Origin: Pyrrhosoma nymphula
Lineage: Eukaryota; Arthropoda; Insecta; Odonata; Coenagrionidae
Length of the DNA: 64,000 nt
Assembly: GCA_963573305.1 (NCBI GenBank)
Contig: OY754339.1
Coordinates: 91,419,838-91,483,837 of the forward strand
Reading direction: 5' to 3'
Below the pieces are notes generated by a model that worked only from the letters and a program-made list of their open reading frames with translations, was not told where the DNA came from and ran no database searches. Of the stretch, positions 24,583 to 36,912 are shown one piece after another; within the stretch, counting starts at the first letter, position 1, and each line of letters starts with the position of its first letter. The position numbers were made by a program, and so were the translations under genes.

Positions 24583-25739
24583 TGAGTCGAGCGAGGATGG
24601 CTGTATACAACAATGAATATCAGCGCCAGTGATCGACAATTAATCCATGGTGATAATCTCCACTTGAGATCTTTGTTGCCGCTTGACTACTTACTTCATT
24701 TGGTTCACAAAAATACCTAAATTTGGGTTTCATTGGTTTGTTATTCTTTTCACAACGTTTAAAAATAAGTGCTCAAGCTTAGATTGGTGAAGGTAATTGT
24801 CTTTAACGGTAAATCAATATCAGTTCCATGCATGGAAGAGAGCCGTCGAAAAATGTGCTCATGTAACGGTACCGTTTAAGATGTCATATCTTCGCTAAAT
24901 ATTAAGATATGAAAATAAATTTACCAGTTATGGAGATTAAATTAAATTTTCCAATTTTTATGACTGTATTAACATTTTCGTATATCTCAAAATAAAAAAG
25001 TTATTCTAAAAAATAATTTTTTGAAGAAGAAAAATGTTAAAAGTGATTGCATGGTTCGAAAGTAAAGTGAATGACACGTGGCTACAATACATAAACTTCA
25101 ATGCTGGGGCGTTGTTTTGTAATCTTACTCAAGTGAGAATACGTCATAAAATACGGAAAACTACATTATTTTTCGTAGTTCAACTCCGCCACCCAAGAGG
25201 CATGACCATTTTCGGCTCTCAAGTGGTGATCTACAGGTCTTTTTTTTTAACTCACCCACTCTTTCGACTCTTGATCCGTATCTTTCGACTCTCGATCTGT
25301 TTCATTTGGCTCCGTATTTCATTAGTTCCATCTCACCTGCCGTAAGGAACGTGAAATAGAGCCACCATCGGATCTTAACCGATCGTGAGCTGATCACTAA
25401 GAGAGCATAACGGGTCTCCCTCCTTCCCGCAAAGTGTCATTAAAAAGGTGAGATAACAAAATAACCCCCCCTGGTTGGACGGTTGTCATGAGGACAGGCG
25501 AATGGTAGAATGGTGAATGGTCATTTGAACCGTCAAAGAGAGGGTAGTTGTTAAGGGAAGGATTGATTTGAGGGAGCGGGGGAAAGTATGATGGAGGAAA
25601 ATCCGACGTCAGCATCAGTCATGAATAGCGCCAACGGTGCAATAGTTAAACGTCCCATCGAACGGAAGGAGTATAATATTTGAGGTTCCCGAAACATAGT
25701 GTCTTAGTACTGATCGGGATTACGCTCAAAATTCTCTAC
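24583..25739. other. Unassigned DNA
   Basis: AT-rich, with no domain recognised. The open frame 25034-25345 shows no family resemblance. Confidence 0.4.
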
Positions 25740-25805
25740 AAATGTCAAGAATCGAACTCTGGCCCTTCCGGTTGGGAAGCCTGCACTCCAGTCTACATAC
25801 CCTTG
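25740..25805 (-). repeat. tRNA-derived SINE head fragment
   Basis: The minus strand carries a good B box (GAGTTCGATTCTTG) preceded by GGAGTGCAGGCTTCCCAACC. The arrangement fits the T-arm and anticodon half of a tRNA-derived head. There is no complete cloverleaf. Confidence 0.5.
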
Positions 25806-26720
25806 ACGTCCTACAGAACGATATTTAAAAGGTGGAAAACTGGATAGAAACCAATGAAATGGCATTAATATTTCAAGAAGTAAATATCTCACCTTCTCCA
25901 GCAGTAGGACGGGTCTGACTAGGGAATATAAGCTAATGGGAGCTATGATCCAAGATAGTGAAAATTGTAAATACTTGGGCGCATACTTGAGCAAAGACCC
26001 AAGATGGAGGCTGCACATTGACTATATAGTCGGCAAAGTCTTTAAGTCGCTCCACTGGGTCATGATGAATCTCAAAGAAATGGCTTAAACACAGCCACTG
26101 TAAGGCCTATTTATGAATATGTAACCACGGTTTGGGACCCCCACGAGTTCGGGCTAGTAAAGAAAATTGAAAGAGTACAAAGGAAGGCCGCCAGGTACGT
26201 ATTAGGTAGACACAAGAGAACGGATAGCGTGACGGAGATGATAGAAGTTTTGGGTCGGGACTCTCTTGAAACTAGAAGGAAAATCAAGAGGCTCAGTGCG
26301 GTGTACAGGTTTGTCTCAGGAGACACTTACTGGAAAAAATTAAATGGAGGCATGAAGAGACCAAATTATATAGGCAGAAACGACCACCTATATAAAATAA
26401 AATTAAGAAAACAATAAACTAACGCGGCAAAGAACTCGTTTTTAAATAGGGGTTTTTAAATGATTGGAACCGGCTCCCTCATGAACTTTTTGACAAGCTC
26501 TTACCCTTGTAAAACCTTAGAAGTAAATGTTTAGAATACTTGAGACAAAATTAATTTTTATATGGTAACTTATGTTAATCCATCCATATTTTGTTTTTTT
26601 TTCTTTTTTTCTCTCTCTTAGTGTAATCACGTAAGTAATCAGATTATTTTATTTGCATGTCAACTTTCATTGCCACCAGGCCTACTTTAAATGTACATTT
26701 GAATTAATAAATAAATAGCA
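25806..26720 (+). pseudogene. CR1-like non-LTR retrotransposon RT 3' relic
   Basis: Forward translation reads the thumb/connection end of a LINE reverse transcriptase: KVENWIETNEM, SENCKYLGAYLSKD, WRLHIDYIVGKVFKSL, then after a frame break VRPIYEYVTTVWDPHE, KKIERVQRKAARYV, DSVTEMIEVLGRDSLE and RRKIKRLSAVYRF. The last part is open from 26229 to 26417. It ends with an AATTAATAAATAAATA tail near 26702-26720, as expected for the 3' end of a retroposed, 5'-truncated copy. The catalytic core is missing. Confidence 0.8.
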
Positions 26721-26849
26721 ATCCAATGATCTCTTACATGATATAACACAGGGTGATTCAGGAGGAATTTCCGTGGATTTTTGTGGTAATTATCGTCATT
26801 AGCCTTTCAATCCGGTGATTAAATGATAACAGCCTTCTACCCTGTTCAG

Positions 26850-27275
26850 CTGCTAACAACTGTCTACATTCTAGCTCTTCTGTTTCACATCCTGTGCCAC
26901 TTGGCTTATTATATTTATTTGTCCTTCGTTATTTCTCGTCGGGTGTAATTTACTATTATGTTCCTTATAAAGTCTCTGGGTTACTAAGTGTGGCCCATCC
27001 ATCAGGACCCTGTCTTCCTGATGGTGCTCCATATGCCTCACTCCTATTCTTCCGCACACTACCTAGTTTCCAATCCTATCCGTCCATTTGATGTTCAGCA
27101 TCCTTCTCAAGCACCAAGTTTCCAAAGTCTTTATTCTTTTCTGTTCCAGCTTTCCAATGGTCCATGTATCCGAGCCGCATAGCGCAACACGCCTCACGAA
27201 TGTTTGTAGTCTTCCTTACTTACTGAAAATCCTAATTTCTTGAGATACAACAGTTGGTTTTTCATCCTGGAGTTA
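26850..27275 (-). pseudogene. Non-LTR retrotransposon RT C-terminal relic
   Basis: Minus-strand translation gives NQLLYLKKLGFS, then VRRVALCGSDTWTIGKLEQ, KRIKTLETWCLRRMLNIKW, TDRIGN and an IGVRHMEHHQEDRVLMDG-like tail. The order matches the C-terminus of the RT class also relic at 20090 and 39050. One stop (TAG) replaces a residue after TDRIGN, and the region upstream is absent. Confidence 0.75.
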
Positions 27276-28785
27276 TCGGGGATGTGATTTTCAGCAAGCA
27301 TTTTTTTTGTCTGATGGATACAGAATCGCAACTCCTTAGTTGTGAAGCGATGGCAACGCAAACATTGTACCCAGCATATTTTGAAGTTGCCATGAATACG
27401 CCGAATAACCGTGGCCTATACAATTTCCAGAGATCTGAACCTTGTCTATGTAAGTATCGTTCTTTTATAGATTTCACTCACGCTACTGGTAGCTTATTTT
27501 CAAAAGATCACCGTTATTCGGAGATTTCATGGGAATGCGCTGAATAAAATGTTTGCGTGACCAAAACTTCGTGAGCAAAGAGTTGTGGCCCCGTGTCCAT
27601 TAAATAAAAATGCTTGATATAACCTCCAGAAGTTACTCAGGTTTCTCCTTAAAGACCATGGATAGTTGCATATGGATTTATTTCGGGTTTCGCACAGAGT
27701 CAGGAATGCGTCTTCAATCAAAGTTTCCACGGAAAACCCTTCCATCATAATCAGGGTTGATAAAATATGTACCCTTCTGTCAGTGTTTTCACTCATTCTT
27801 ATGAAAGCTCGTTTTTAAGAGATCACCGTTATTTGGGGATTTCAAGTGATCTGTAAACGTCCTGAAAATAGCATCAGCCCTGATGACGAGGGCAGAGTTA
27901 GCCGACGAATCGTTGGCAGCAACCGCATTTCTTTGCCGTTTGGAAACACAATAAAACTAGATCAGCATCGTTCAGTGGAAAAATACCAAATCCTACACCG
28001 TGTGCCTGAACTTAATTACTTATTCACTACACAATGGCGCAACTACTGCGAAGATTCTACGCATTTTATTTTTGCGTTATATAAACATTACGCATACGCA
28101 TAAAATACGCATTCTAAGAAACAGCGCATTCGCACCGATGACTGAGTACAAAATATGGATGCGTAATGCAAATATGATTACGAGATCAAGCTCTCGTGTT
28201 TTCCCCGCGGCAAGGATTATTATCAGAATATAAAAAATACAAAAACTTCAATTGCCTCGTGTTTTTTCCGCGTAGAAATCGATTTGAACCACGAATTTCT
28301 CAGAGGGAAAGCGATTGCCTGAGGAAAAAACTCTCGTCTGACGACTACCTGCCCGAGTGAACCCATTAAAAAAGTCTCTCCGGCCCAATATGTTCGCGGA
28401 ATACTTGTGAAGGTCGCCCTCGACAAATCAACCCAAAGGGACCCCGCCCGCTTTTCTTCTTAGAGGTCAACATGTGTGTCCGATTTGGCGATCGAGACGC
28501 ACTTGAGGTGGAAGAGGGCGTGGGGTGCTGCCACCTGGGAGGGACGCCGAGGAAACCGGAGCAGGGGAAAAGGGGGGGTGGGGTTGTATCGTCAAGCACA
28601 AGAAACGGATGCTACAGGGGCGGAGGAGGCTGAGGGGCTTCTCAAGGGCGGTGCCCAAGGAAACCGATCCAGCCTCCACCTACGCCCCTAACCCAAACCA
28701 CTACCTCAGGGCGGCGTCCCAGAGCCTCGCCCCCAACCCCGCCCAGCCCTTCCCCCGACAGCGGTAGCGCTAACTCGTTAACCCC
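27276..28785. other. Unassigned DNA with a GC-rich patch
   Basis: No gene recognised. 28420-28770 is strongly GC-rich with many CpGs and overlapping frames on both strands. GATCACCGTTATT occurs at about 27508 and again about 27825, followed both times by a GGGGATTTCA-like word, so the interval may be bounded by a direct repeat. Confidence 0.35.
27876..27917 (+). ncRNA. Degraded hammerhead-ribozyme-like motif
   Basis: GCC, CTGATGA (27880-27886, sharing its first base with the preceding C run), C, a partly paired GGGC-loop-GCC, then GAATCGTT followed by GGC. If GAATC derives from GAAAC the order matches the motif at 12190-12232, including GCC/GGC for stem I. The A-to-T change would break the core. 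Confidence 0.25.
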
Positions 28786-29460
28786 TTAAAGTAGTTTGAG
28801 CGGTATACACATTTCCCTAGTCATAATGGAGACCATATTCCAAATGTAGTTTTCTTAGTTTAAGCGCCTGTAAGAAGTATGAAGTAAATATTGAGATATT
28901 AATGGCACAAAATTGTAGTTATGTATGACAAAATTAATCTGTAATTAAATGACTATAACTACATTTAGTCTCTAATTTGACTCATTAATTCACGCCGTAC
29001 GGTGAAAACAAATACAAAACAGCAGGTTTTTTGTGATTCTGTAACAATTACTGCGGTAATGGATTAATTTTTATAATTAGTAGTGAAAACATACAAACCA
29101 AACGCCGTTAGTTTTTTGACGAAGTCTAGATGTTAAAAATTCCTATTTTTTTCAATATTCTCGCTCTAGAGCTCACAGCCGTAATCTATCCTATGCAAAA
29201 CAGCTTGTATTTTCAAGCAAATTGCTCGAATAGTAGTTCAGCAAAGGGGTTATATTTTTATATCATTGGAAATATGAAAGGATTTATAAACACAGATTCA
29301 ATGTATTTCCAAATCCTAAAAAAATCTAGATTTAATCCTTTTCTTGTTTTTAGGGTACGATATTTACTTCACACTTCATACAGACGCTGAAATGAAAATA
29401 ATAAGATTCGAATATGGTCTTCATTACGACTAGGGAACTATCTCGCTCAAACTACCTTAA
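28786..29460 (+). mobile_element. Family M1 miniature element, copy 3, with an inverted 5' end at its 3' side
   Basis: TTAA flanks both ends (28786-28789 and 29457-29460). The body matches the family, but after about 29280 the normal 3' end is replaced by an inverted copy of the first roughly 110 bp (TAGTCATAATGGAGACCAT at the left, ATGGTCTTCATTACGACTA at the right). The terminal inverted repeat is therefore about 50 bp or longer, against about 18 bp in other copies. Confidence 0.85.
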
Positions 29461-29587
29461 CGGTTTTTAATGATTTTCTCTGCTCGATATGGACAAAAAA
29501 AACCTTCTGTTTCGCGCAACTTTTTTTACAGAACTTAACATTTCTAAAAATGCTAAATGAGAGAGAAAGTGTGCGATGTTCCACATA

Positions 29588-29690
29588 GGAAAAATCATTC
29601 GCCTTGGCCGGGACTCGAACTCTGATCTCTCGATTTCGCGCCGAGTACTTAAACCATTTAAGCTACGGTCGAAATATATTAACTTTCCAA
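29588..29690 (-). repeat. tRNA-derived SINE head, family A
   Basis: The minus strand has GTAGCTTAAATGG as A box, CGGCGCGAAATCGAGAG between, GAGTTCGAGTCCC as B box and GGCCAAGGCGAATGATTTTT after it. The body may continue to lower coordinates. Confidence 0.65.
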
Positions 29691-29965
29691 AAGTATTCTC
29701 AAATATAATTTTTATAATTTCAGGTAAATTTATATAATTAAGAAGAGAGTTAAAAAAAAACAAATAATCCATAAACGAGGCGTTCTTCTCCCCTGTGTAT
29801 ATTTAAGGGTTGATTTGGAACAAGGTTAGGTGTTCAAGACTGCTGGACATATGATGTCACAGAAGATGTCCAAAGGGTATACATATCACACTTATGTGCA
29901 CTTGCAGGTGACCCCGTGGAAGTAATACCGTGGCTATTCCCCGTATCCTCAAAATTTAGAACGAG

Positions 29966-30527
29966 TATGCGAGGTTTGAGCGAGATAGATCCCTAGTCAT
30001 AGTGGAGACCATATTCAAATTTTATTCTTTGATTTCAACGTCTGTAAGAAGTACGAAATAAATATTATAATATTAATGGCGCCAAAATATAGTTATATAT
30101 GCCCAAAAATCTCAGTAATTAAATAAATAAATTACATAAATCTCTAACTTGACTCATTTTTTCTCACCGAACGGCTGAAAACCCTTCGAAGCAGCAGGTT
30201 TTTTTTCGATTCTGTAAAAGTTACTGTGGTGAGTAATAGATTATTTTTTATAACTAGATGAGAAAATATGCAATCTATACACCGTTAGTTTTGTGACGAA
30301 ATCTAGGTGTTATAAATTCCTATTTCCTTCATTATTCTCCCTCTGGAGCGCTCAGCCATAATCTATCCCATGCAAAACAGCTTATATTTACAGGCAAATT
30401 GCTCAAAAAGTAGTTCGGCAAGGGGTTGATATTTTTATGTCATTGGAAAGATGAGATTTGTTTCTTTAAAATGAGGCAAAATTTATCAAATTCTAGGCGA
30501 AGTTATTTTTCGCTCAAACTACCTTAA
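29966..30527 (+). mobile_element. Family M1 miniature element, copy 4
   Basis: It begins with the degraded end GGTTTGAGCGAGATAGAT and ends with TCGCTCAAACTACCTTAA. All internal landmarks are present, and it lies about 500 bp from copy 3 in the same orientation. Confidence 0.85.
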
Positions 30528-30556
30528 CAAGAGAAACAAAATAAGAAACAGTATCA

Positions 30557-30983
30557 CAGTGGTTCCCAAGCGGTGTCGCAGCACTACTATATGGTGCCGG
30601 AAAAATAGCTAGTGGTGCCGCGAGATTATTTTGGAAAACCAAAATATATTTTGTATGACCAACGAATGAATTGATTACTCTCACGCCCGACAGATGGCAG
30701 CAGTAATCGAAGAACTTTTTACAACCTGACTACAGTATTATGCTATACCTAAACTGTACCATATGTCTTATGTTGGTTGGTGATTTCACTATAACCTTGC
30801 TTAAATAAAAAAAATAAAATTGAGGAAATATAGATTTAAATGTGAAGTTTATATTTTCCTGATACATATTCCACTTAAATCAATTCATATTTATTTAAAT
30901 TTAAAAAAATCTAAGAAGGATGCCCCGTCATTTTAACTTCTGTCTGAAAGGTGCCGCAAAATTATAAGGGCTCGGAATCACTG
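30557..30983. mobile_element. hAT-type miniature element
   Basis: The left end CAGTGGTTCCCAAGCGG and the right end GCTCGGAATCACTG are imperfect inverted repeats of the well-known hAT terminus CAGTGGTTCnCAA. Short words GTGCCGC recur near both ends. The flanks read GTATCA on the left and GTATCTCA on the right, consistent with a decayed 8-bp target duplication. It is non-coding, about 427 bp. Confidence 0.65.
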
Positions 30984-31229
30984 GTATCTCATATCACCCC
31001 CGGGATTCAAAGCCAAGACCTTGGTAGTGCCCATCGTCGAGGTCCAACACTATCCATTCCTTCCTCAATGAGTTCCCCCGTTTGGCGATTCCTTCAAACT
31101 TCCATACCCCCATCCCCTGCTTTCTCCCCCATTCTCTTACGCTGAGCACAACCCCTTCCCCAAAACCGCCGCAAACGTAGCTGTCGACGCAAATGTTCTC
31201 TCCGTCTATTCAGAATCTTTTTTTCTGAT

Positions 31230-31665
31230 TCTTCCTGGTTTAAGAAAGTGTTTTATGTCACTGCTAACCAAATACAAATTAAAATTTTGTAAAATGTTTA
31301 AAGATAGTTTTTGTCACATGAAAATGTTGAATCTTTCTCAATGTTCAAATGTTTCTTGTTTTCATTCTACTGAATTAAAAGTTCGCTATTTTACCGCAAC
31401 CAAATGTGAATTGAAATATTGGAAATGGTTAAAGGTTGTGTGTTTATGATGATGTTAAATTTTATTTCCTGATTTTGTGTTACTGAAATAAGAAGTACAC
31501 TACCAATATTACTGCAAACCGAATGTTAAGGGATCAATGATGGTGGTTTTGGTCTTGACATTGGATCCCACCTAAAGCTTCCGTTGATATGTTAAATTAT
31601 TATTTTTTAATGCAATGTTCTGCAGATGGAAGTAAATAAAATTCTATTCCATTCTATTCATGTTG
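31230..31665 (+). repeat. Possible retroposon 3' tail
   Basis: AT-rich sequence ends in AAATAAAATTCTATTCCATT, a short-repeat tail like those of many LINE 3' ends, immediately before an abrupt switch to GC-rich DNA at about 31668. No coding part is recognised, so the assignment is weak. Confidence 0.25.
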
Positions 31666-33392
31666 CGCATGCGCAGGGCCGCGTGTGCCATCCCGGCGGA
31701 GCGGCCGTGATAGTGCCCGCGCCTGTGGGTTACGCAGGGCGAGTTGCATTTGTCCTGGGGAGCAGGAAGGATCAGAGGGGGGAGCCTTGCTCTTATTGTG
31801 AGTGTGGGAATCCGGGGGGGGGGGGGGGGAGGCGAAAATAAAATATTTGAAGGACAGAGCTGATGCTGTGGCTACTTACGAGCATCGAGGACCGATTCAA
31901 TGTCGCATTCTTAACCTACCGCCTCGGAACCATCGTAGCATTGTTTTCCATTGCGTACATTAGCTTCATAAAACATCCAACTATGTCAGCGGTTCATACA
32001 GGTTGGCGCACAAATCTGGCGATAACTTGGCTACCCAGGGCCTTCTCTGCTGACTTTGTGAATTATTTTGCGCGCTTCTTGATATCTCGCAGCCATTTTG
32101 CTCAGTCAAGAAGGAGGATTCTGAGAAATTGTTCTCTGCTTCGGTGGAATTCGAACATCTGCTCTCTAGTAAACTGCAAAAAGCAAGGTCAACCAACAAC
32201 CCAACCGTCTACTTGTTGAAATATTGCTTAAAAGTTAAGGTTGGTAATGAAAAAAATGAAATACTCTTAAGGGACGACGGTATGATTTTGAATTTGAATC
32301 TGTCTCGTGTCATAAGTCATAGTAAGAAGTCATAAGTAAGAAATAAGTCTTCGTCATTTGTAACCGTTGCATGTCTGTGAGAAGCCACGTGTGCAATAAA
32401 AACGTTTGTAAGAAAGAGTTCGCAATAAATAATTATTTGCCAAAGTAAAATCCACGAACCTCAACACTACTGACACTGACTCGCTCAAGAGAAGGCGAAC
32501 CTTAAGGCCATAGGTGGTTAGTTAGTAGTGTGAATCTCTCCCGCTGAGATGGCGACACGATCGATGGCAATCAGCTTTAGGCTAACTTTGAAGAACTAAC
32601 TTTAAGTGCCCAAAAGTAGCCGAAAACCCCCCTCTCATTTGAAAAAAGTGAAAATTTAGTTTTTCATGAAAATTCAAAACTTTTTGCCACATGAGCAGAC
32701 TAAAGACATTATTTCTCAAGCTAAATATTCACGTCATTCTTCTCACACCAGTAAGACTACTACCACAGTCTATATGCTATAGACTGTACTAATACTGAGA
32801 CATGCCCGTTTTTGATCGGATGAAGTTGTTTTTTGGTCCCAACCTAGTCTAGATTCTTCGATTTCCGAGGGAAATTCAAAAAGACGATCACGCTTGTTAG
32901 AACCGAACGGATCAATTCGCGAAAACCGCCTTGAGCGAAGGTGAAGGTGCACGAACCTTTAAGAATAAGAGCCGTTATGGTCTGAGGCGAGACCATTCTT
33001 CGTTACTGCCAGAAAATTTCGGTTTCTTCCTTCTCTCAACAACTATTGGAAGTCATATTGTTATCAAATTTGAGCTCATCGAACGGGAAGAAATAATTTT
33101 TACATTAATAATTTCCCGAATTAAGTTTCTATCTTTACACCAATCCCTCAAATTGATATAATAATTTCTTCCGCAATGTTGGTGAGACAATGGACATACA
33201 GGTCGTACACTGAATCGGTTGAAGGAAATATATTGGCCACTGATTGTGAGACGTAAGTATAGCTCCAAATATTTTAAATTCTGCTTCGCACACAGTTTTT
33301 CATCTCTTGAAGGTGGGCTATTTGTGTGCAAGAACATCTGAGAATATAGACTTGCGTTAAGGCATTGCCCGATAATTTATAAAACTCACTCG
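31666..33392. other. Unassigned DNA
   Basis: 31668-31830 is GC-rich and ends in a run of 16 G (31814-31829). The rest is AT-rich with no recognised domain, and the short open frames (31863-32219 and others) do not resemble known families. Confidence 0.4.
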
Positions 33393-33719
33393 TTACTTTA
33401 AACAACACATGGAACTAAGCATAACCAAATCATCGCTATAACGGAACTGAAAATACGCAACGGAAATTTTAAATAATCGATAGTTGCACTCCCGTTTATC
33501 GATCGATCCATGATCAGTGGTGAAAAATCTATAAAATCGACGATCCTGCTGCCATCTCTTGATAAGGAATTGAAGAAAAGAGAAGTAGAACGGGATTTTT
33601 GAAAATATGATTTTATTACGGATAAAATTGCGAAAAAGGATGACAATGTAAAAACCGGCCCGAACCGCCGATAAAAAGGAGGACATGTCCGGATTTATCA
33701 GTACGTCTGGTCACCCTAG
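33393..33719 (-). mobile_element. hAT-like element end fragment
   Basis: Read on the minus strand from 33719 it starts CTAGGGTGACCAGACG, followed by GGACATGTCC, which resembles the hAT-type terminus GGGTGACCAGACGTCCCG found in many animals. The opposite end was not found. The overlapping minus frames (33393-33686) are probably incidental. Confidence 0.45.
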
Positions 33720-33802
33720 CGGATTCCTGAACAATGAGTCGCTCCCAACAAGGCAGCCAAACCGGTCTTTTTAAGAGTTAAAATCGAGTGATATATTTGT
33801 AG

Positions 33803-34058
33803 TTCCGACGACTTATTTGGGGACTGGTGGAAAAAAGAAATTGAAAACAGATGACGATAAGAGTTGCAAGGACAAACTGCCTTCTAGCCTTCGGTCAAAC
33901 TTCCTGAAGTCTGCCACGAATAAAAATCAAGTTTTCTCTCCAACTGCCTCATCCCCAGGAATCACTACTGAGGGGCAGAAAATCGGCTGTTTCCGCCCCA
34001 AAATAAATTATCTACAAGATACCACCGGACAACTCCGGAAGACCACCAATTTATTCAC
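33803..34058 (+). CDS. Candidate internal exon of an unknown host gene
   Basis: An open stretch of 84 codons lies between an acceptor-like ATATATTTGTAG (ending 33802) and a donor-like CACGTAAGC (GT at 34059-34060). The translation is polar and complex, for example KKKLKTDDDKSCKDKLPSSL, SNFLKSATNKNQVFSP and GQKIGCFRPKINYLQD, unlike the low-complexity or hydrophobic translations of chance frames nearby. No domain or family is recognised, and no flanking exons were found. The exon would start with two bases of a split codon and end with two. It could still be a chance frame. Confidence 0.35.
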
Positions 34059-36499
34059 GTAAGCGTTCATCTTAAACCATTTTCAAAGGGGAGGTTTCGA
34101 CCTTCAACTTACTGGTATACATTTCTGACAATCTTCCGTGAATTTTAGCGAGTCGAACAACATCTGGGATTAGATTGATGCGGTGCCTAAAGCAGTCTTC
34201 CCATACCGAGGACCCGGTTTCGAGGCCCAGAAGTGGCGGTGATTATTCAGTTTACATTGAATTCTTTCTTTTAAACAATTAAATCAACTCACAAACACGG
34301 ATCAACATAAAAAGAGATTAATTGTTATATCACAAACAAATCTTGTTGCTGTCTGTTTTAAGGAGGTTCCACCGCGACTGTGAGAGTCAAAACAAATATG
34401 TAGTAAATTCCACATGTTTTCTCTTTTGTACAAAAAATCCTAATTTCGGTGATGAAATGCGTTACCTATAGTAGACTCCAGCCAAGAGCGACGCCAACTA
34501 GCGGAGTATACGGAGGATATCGTGTTGACGGCGAGTGCAGGGAATAAAATTTCTATTCCCTGGCAAGTGAGTGGCCACGATGAAATTTGCAGGTGATATT
34601 CGGATTTATTCGGAAACCAAAAGTAAAGTAGAAAAAATGCAGATTATTCCACGAATATATTTTAAATGAGCACTTTTTTCCAGCCATAGGAGTCGACTGC
34701 TGCGCCATTTCTAACGAATTGCCGCATTTTGACTTCAATTACGGAATTAATTCCCCAATAACTAGAAAAATAAGGTGATAAGATGGCTATATTTTATTTT
34801 TATTCAATTTCTCTGGATAATTTCTTTCTAATTTACAGTTTTCCGCAAAAATTGCATTTGTATTTTATGGGAAAATACTATTGTTCCCTGTGTTTCTCTC
34901 CTTATCTCATTTAACACCATGTAATTTCAAGTTCAATTACAGAATAAAATCGCGTGGAAAGGTAACATTTTGCTGTTCAATTCAGACAGAGAACGAGTTT
35001 TTCTACAAGTGGACAGAATATGAGAAAAATGACATTTAAGTGATTTCACCTTACGTGCTAATTCCAAGTGTTGTGTAAATAAACTTGCCCACCATGACAA
35101 CTCCATTGGTTTTCTTTTCTTAATTTAAATTAACATTTTGATAATTAATTCAATACTTCAACAGTTGAATCTGGTTCCCGCTTGGGTGTTATGTAGTGAG
35201 CGCTGTGGGAGTTAAATTATGTAAGTCGGATGGGGTGATAAACTATAAACCCGTTGCTGCCCCTTGTTACGAGTATCATAGGGAATAACATTATTATTAT
35301 GTCTGCACCAGGTTTCCCTGCACTCTTCCTCCATTCCTCAAATTAACATTCCCTTATAAAACTACCCACCCAGTTTTTAAAGACGCAAACGACCTCAGTA
35401 GTTGCCATTCGGTTGCATCCCCAATCAAACAACAACCCAAGCAATACTTATAGTAAACGCTATATAATAGGGATTCATTCACACAAATTGAAAGGGTGGA
35501 CCTAGATATATGACGATGGGAAACTTATCTTAAAGCACATGAATGCATGAGCTTTCTCCAGTGACCTAACTACTAGTTTTTCTTCCAAAAATAATTAAAT
35601 TTGTGACCCCCACAGGTCACATATGCAAGGTGGACAAATGTCTTCATGTATCATATCGAAAATGAACTGTTATATTGTTAAGTCACCTGCTCATGGGTAT
35701 TTTTTATTACTTCCGTAATGGATAACTTCCACAAAACCAAGCCTACAACCGTTTGCTTTATTTCATTCACATATCTCTTCACACACTTTATTTCTTGTAT
35801 CCGTTAAACTCTCCCTAAACTTATTTCTTTCTTTCGGGAAGCTGGTTTAAGCAAGGTAATTTTACATTTTGCTATTACTTTTGAGAATCAACCCAAGTTT
35901 ATGCATTTCTTCGGAAAGACATTTAGGCTTAAGTGATTATTCCAAATTATTTCGATCACGTTCACTCTCGTAATATGGCAGTTTATTCCATTATTTTTCT
36001 CCATTATAGATAATTTAAAAATTACTCAAAATTACCAGACATGACCTTCTCCGATCGCAAAAAAAATGGAAAATAATTGGAGCAGTGTAGCTATGACGAG
36101 AAAATTTGGAAATAAAATAAAACTCTGAAGAGAAAAACTGGACCATAATTACCCTGTTGACATCGGAGAATGGCTTTCCTTACTTGGAGATGTACGAATT
36201 TTCAAGAGATTGATGTTTTCCTTGGCTTAATTCGATTACACACTGTCAAAATATTTCTCTTCTCCCCTCTTACCACCCAATGGAAGTACTTACAATTACC
36301 CAGCCCACGAAATCACGTCATTTATGGTTCGATTCATTTCATTATCTCTCACTTACATAAACTAGATTGAAATGCAGCTAACTATTCCTCTCTTCACAAC
36401 CTCCTAGTTGCGGAAAGACCACTGGTTACTGTGTCCCTCGGGGATAGACTACCGCCCGGCAATATCTACGCTTTGGCGATATTTGATTCCGTAGTTAGC
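34059..36499. other. Unassigned DNA
   Basis: A degraded tRNA-like SINE piece may lie near 34165-34240 (ACCGAGGACCCGG and GTTTCGAGGCCC). Otherwise no gene, transposon or repeat is recognised. Confidence 0.4.
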
Positions 36500-36696
36500 C
36501 GTGTTATTAATAAAAGTAGCTGAAAAAGTAGCAGTTGAAACCAGGTACAAGCTACTGAAATTTGTGTGGCAACTACTTTGGCAGCTACTCTTAAAAAAAT
36601 ATGTAGCGCGCTATAGCTTCAAAAAAGAATAGTTGCCACAGAAGCGCGCTACAAGCAGAAATAGAAGTACAAGTAGCGCGCTACTACTCAACCCTG
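36500..36696. mobile_element. hAT-like terminus fragment with GTAGCGCGCTAC words
   Basis: The right end, read on the minus strand from 36696, starts CAGGGTTGAGTAGTAGCGCG, a hAT-type CAGGG terminus. The palindromic word TAGCGCGCTA recurs at about 36603, 36645 and 36674. The other terminus was not found, so this is a fragment or a solo end. Confidence 0.5.
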
Positions 36697-36912
36697 ATAT
36701 CAGTTTACTTAGAAAAATATACGACGCGTGTTTCAACGCTTTTTACCTCCGTTGAAATGCGATGGGAAAAAAACGCATTTCAGTTTTTCTCCAAATAAAG
36801 TGTAAATCATTTGAAAATGCAACTCTGCGAGATAACCCCCAATGCAGTTCACACTTCTTCACCGTAAACTTCGCTAGTTCGTGAGTTTCGTCAGCAGGTA
36901 AGACACGCTGAA

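Noticed and set aside
27508..27850. Direct repeat GATCACCGTTATT bounding about 315 bp
   Set aside because: The copies are short and there are no inverted ends just inside them, so a target duplication is not supported.
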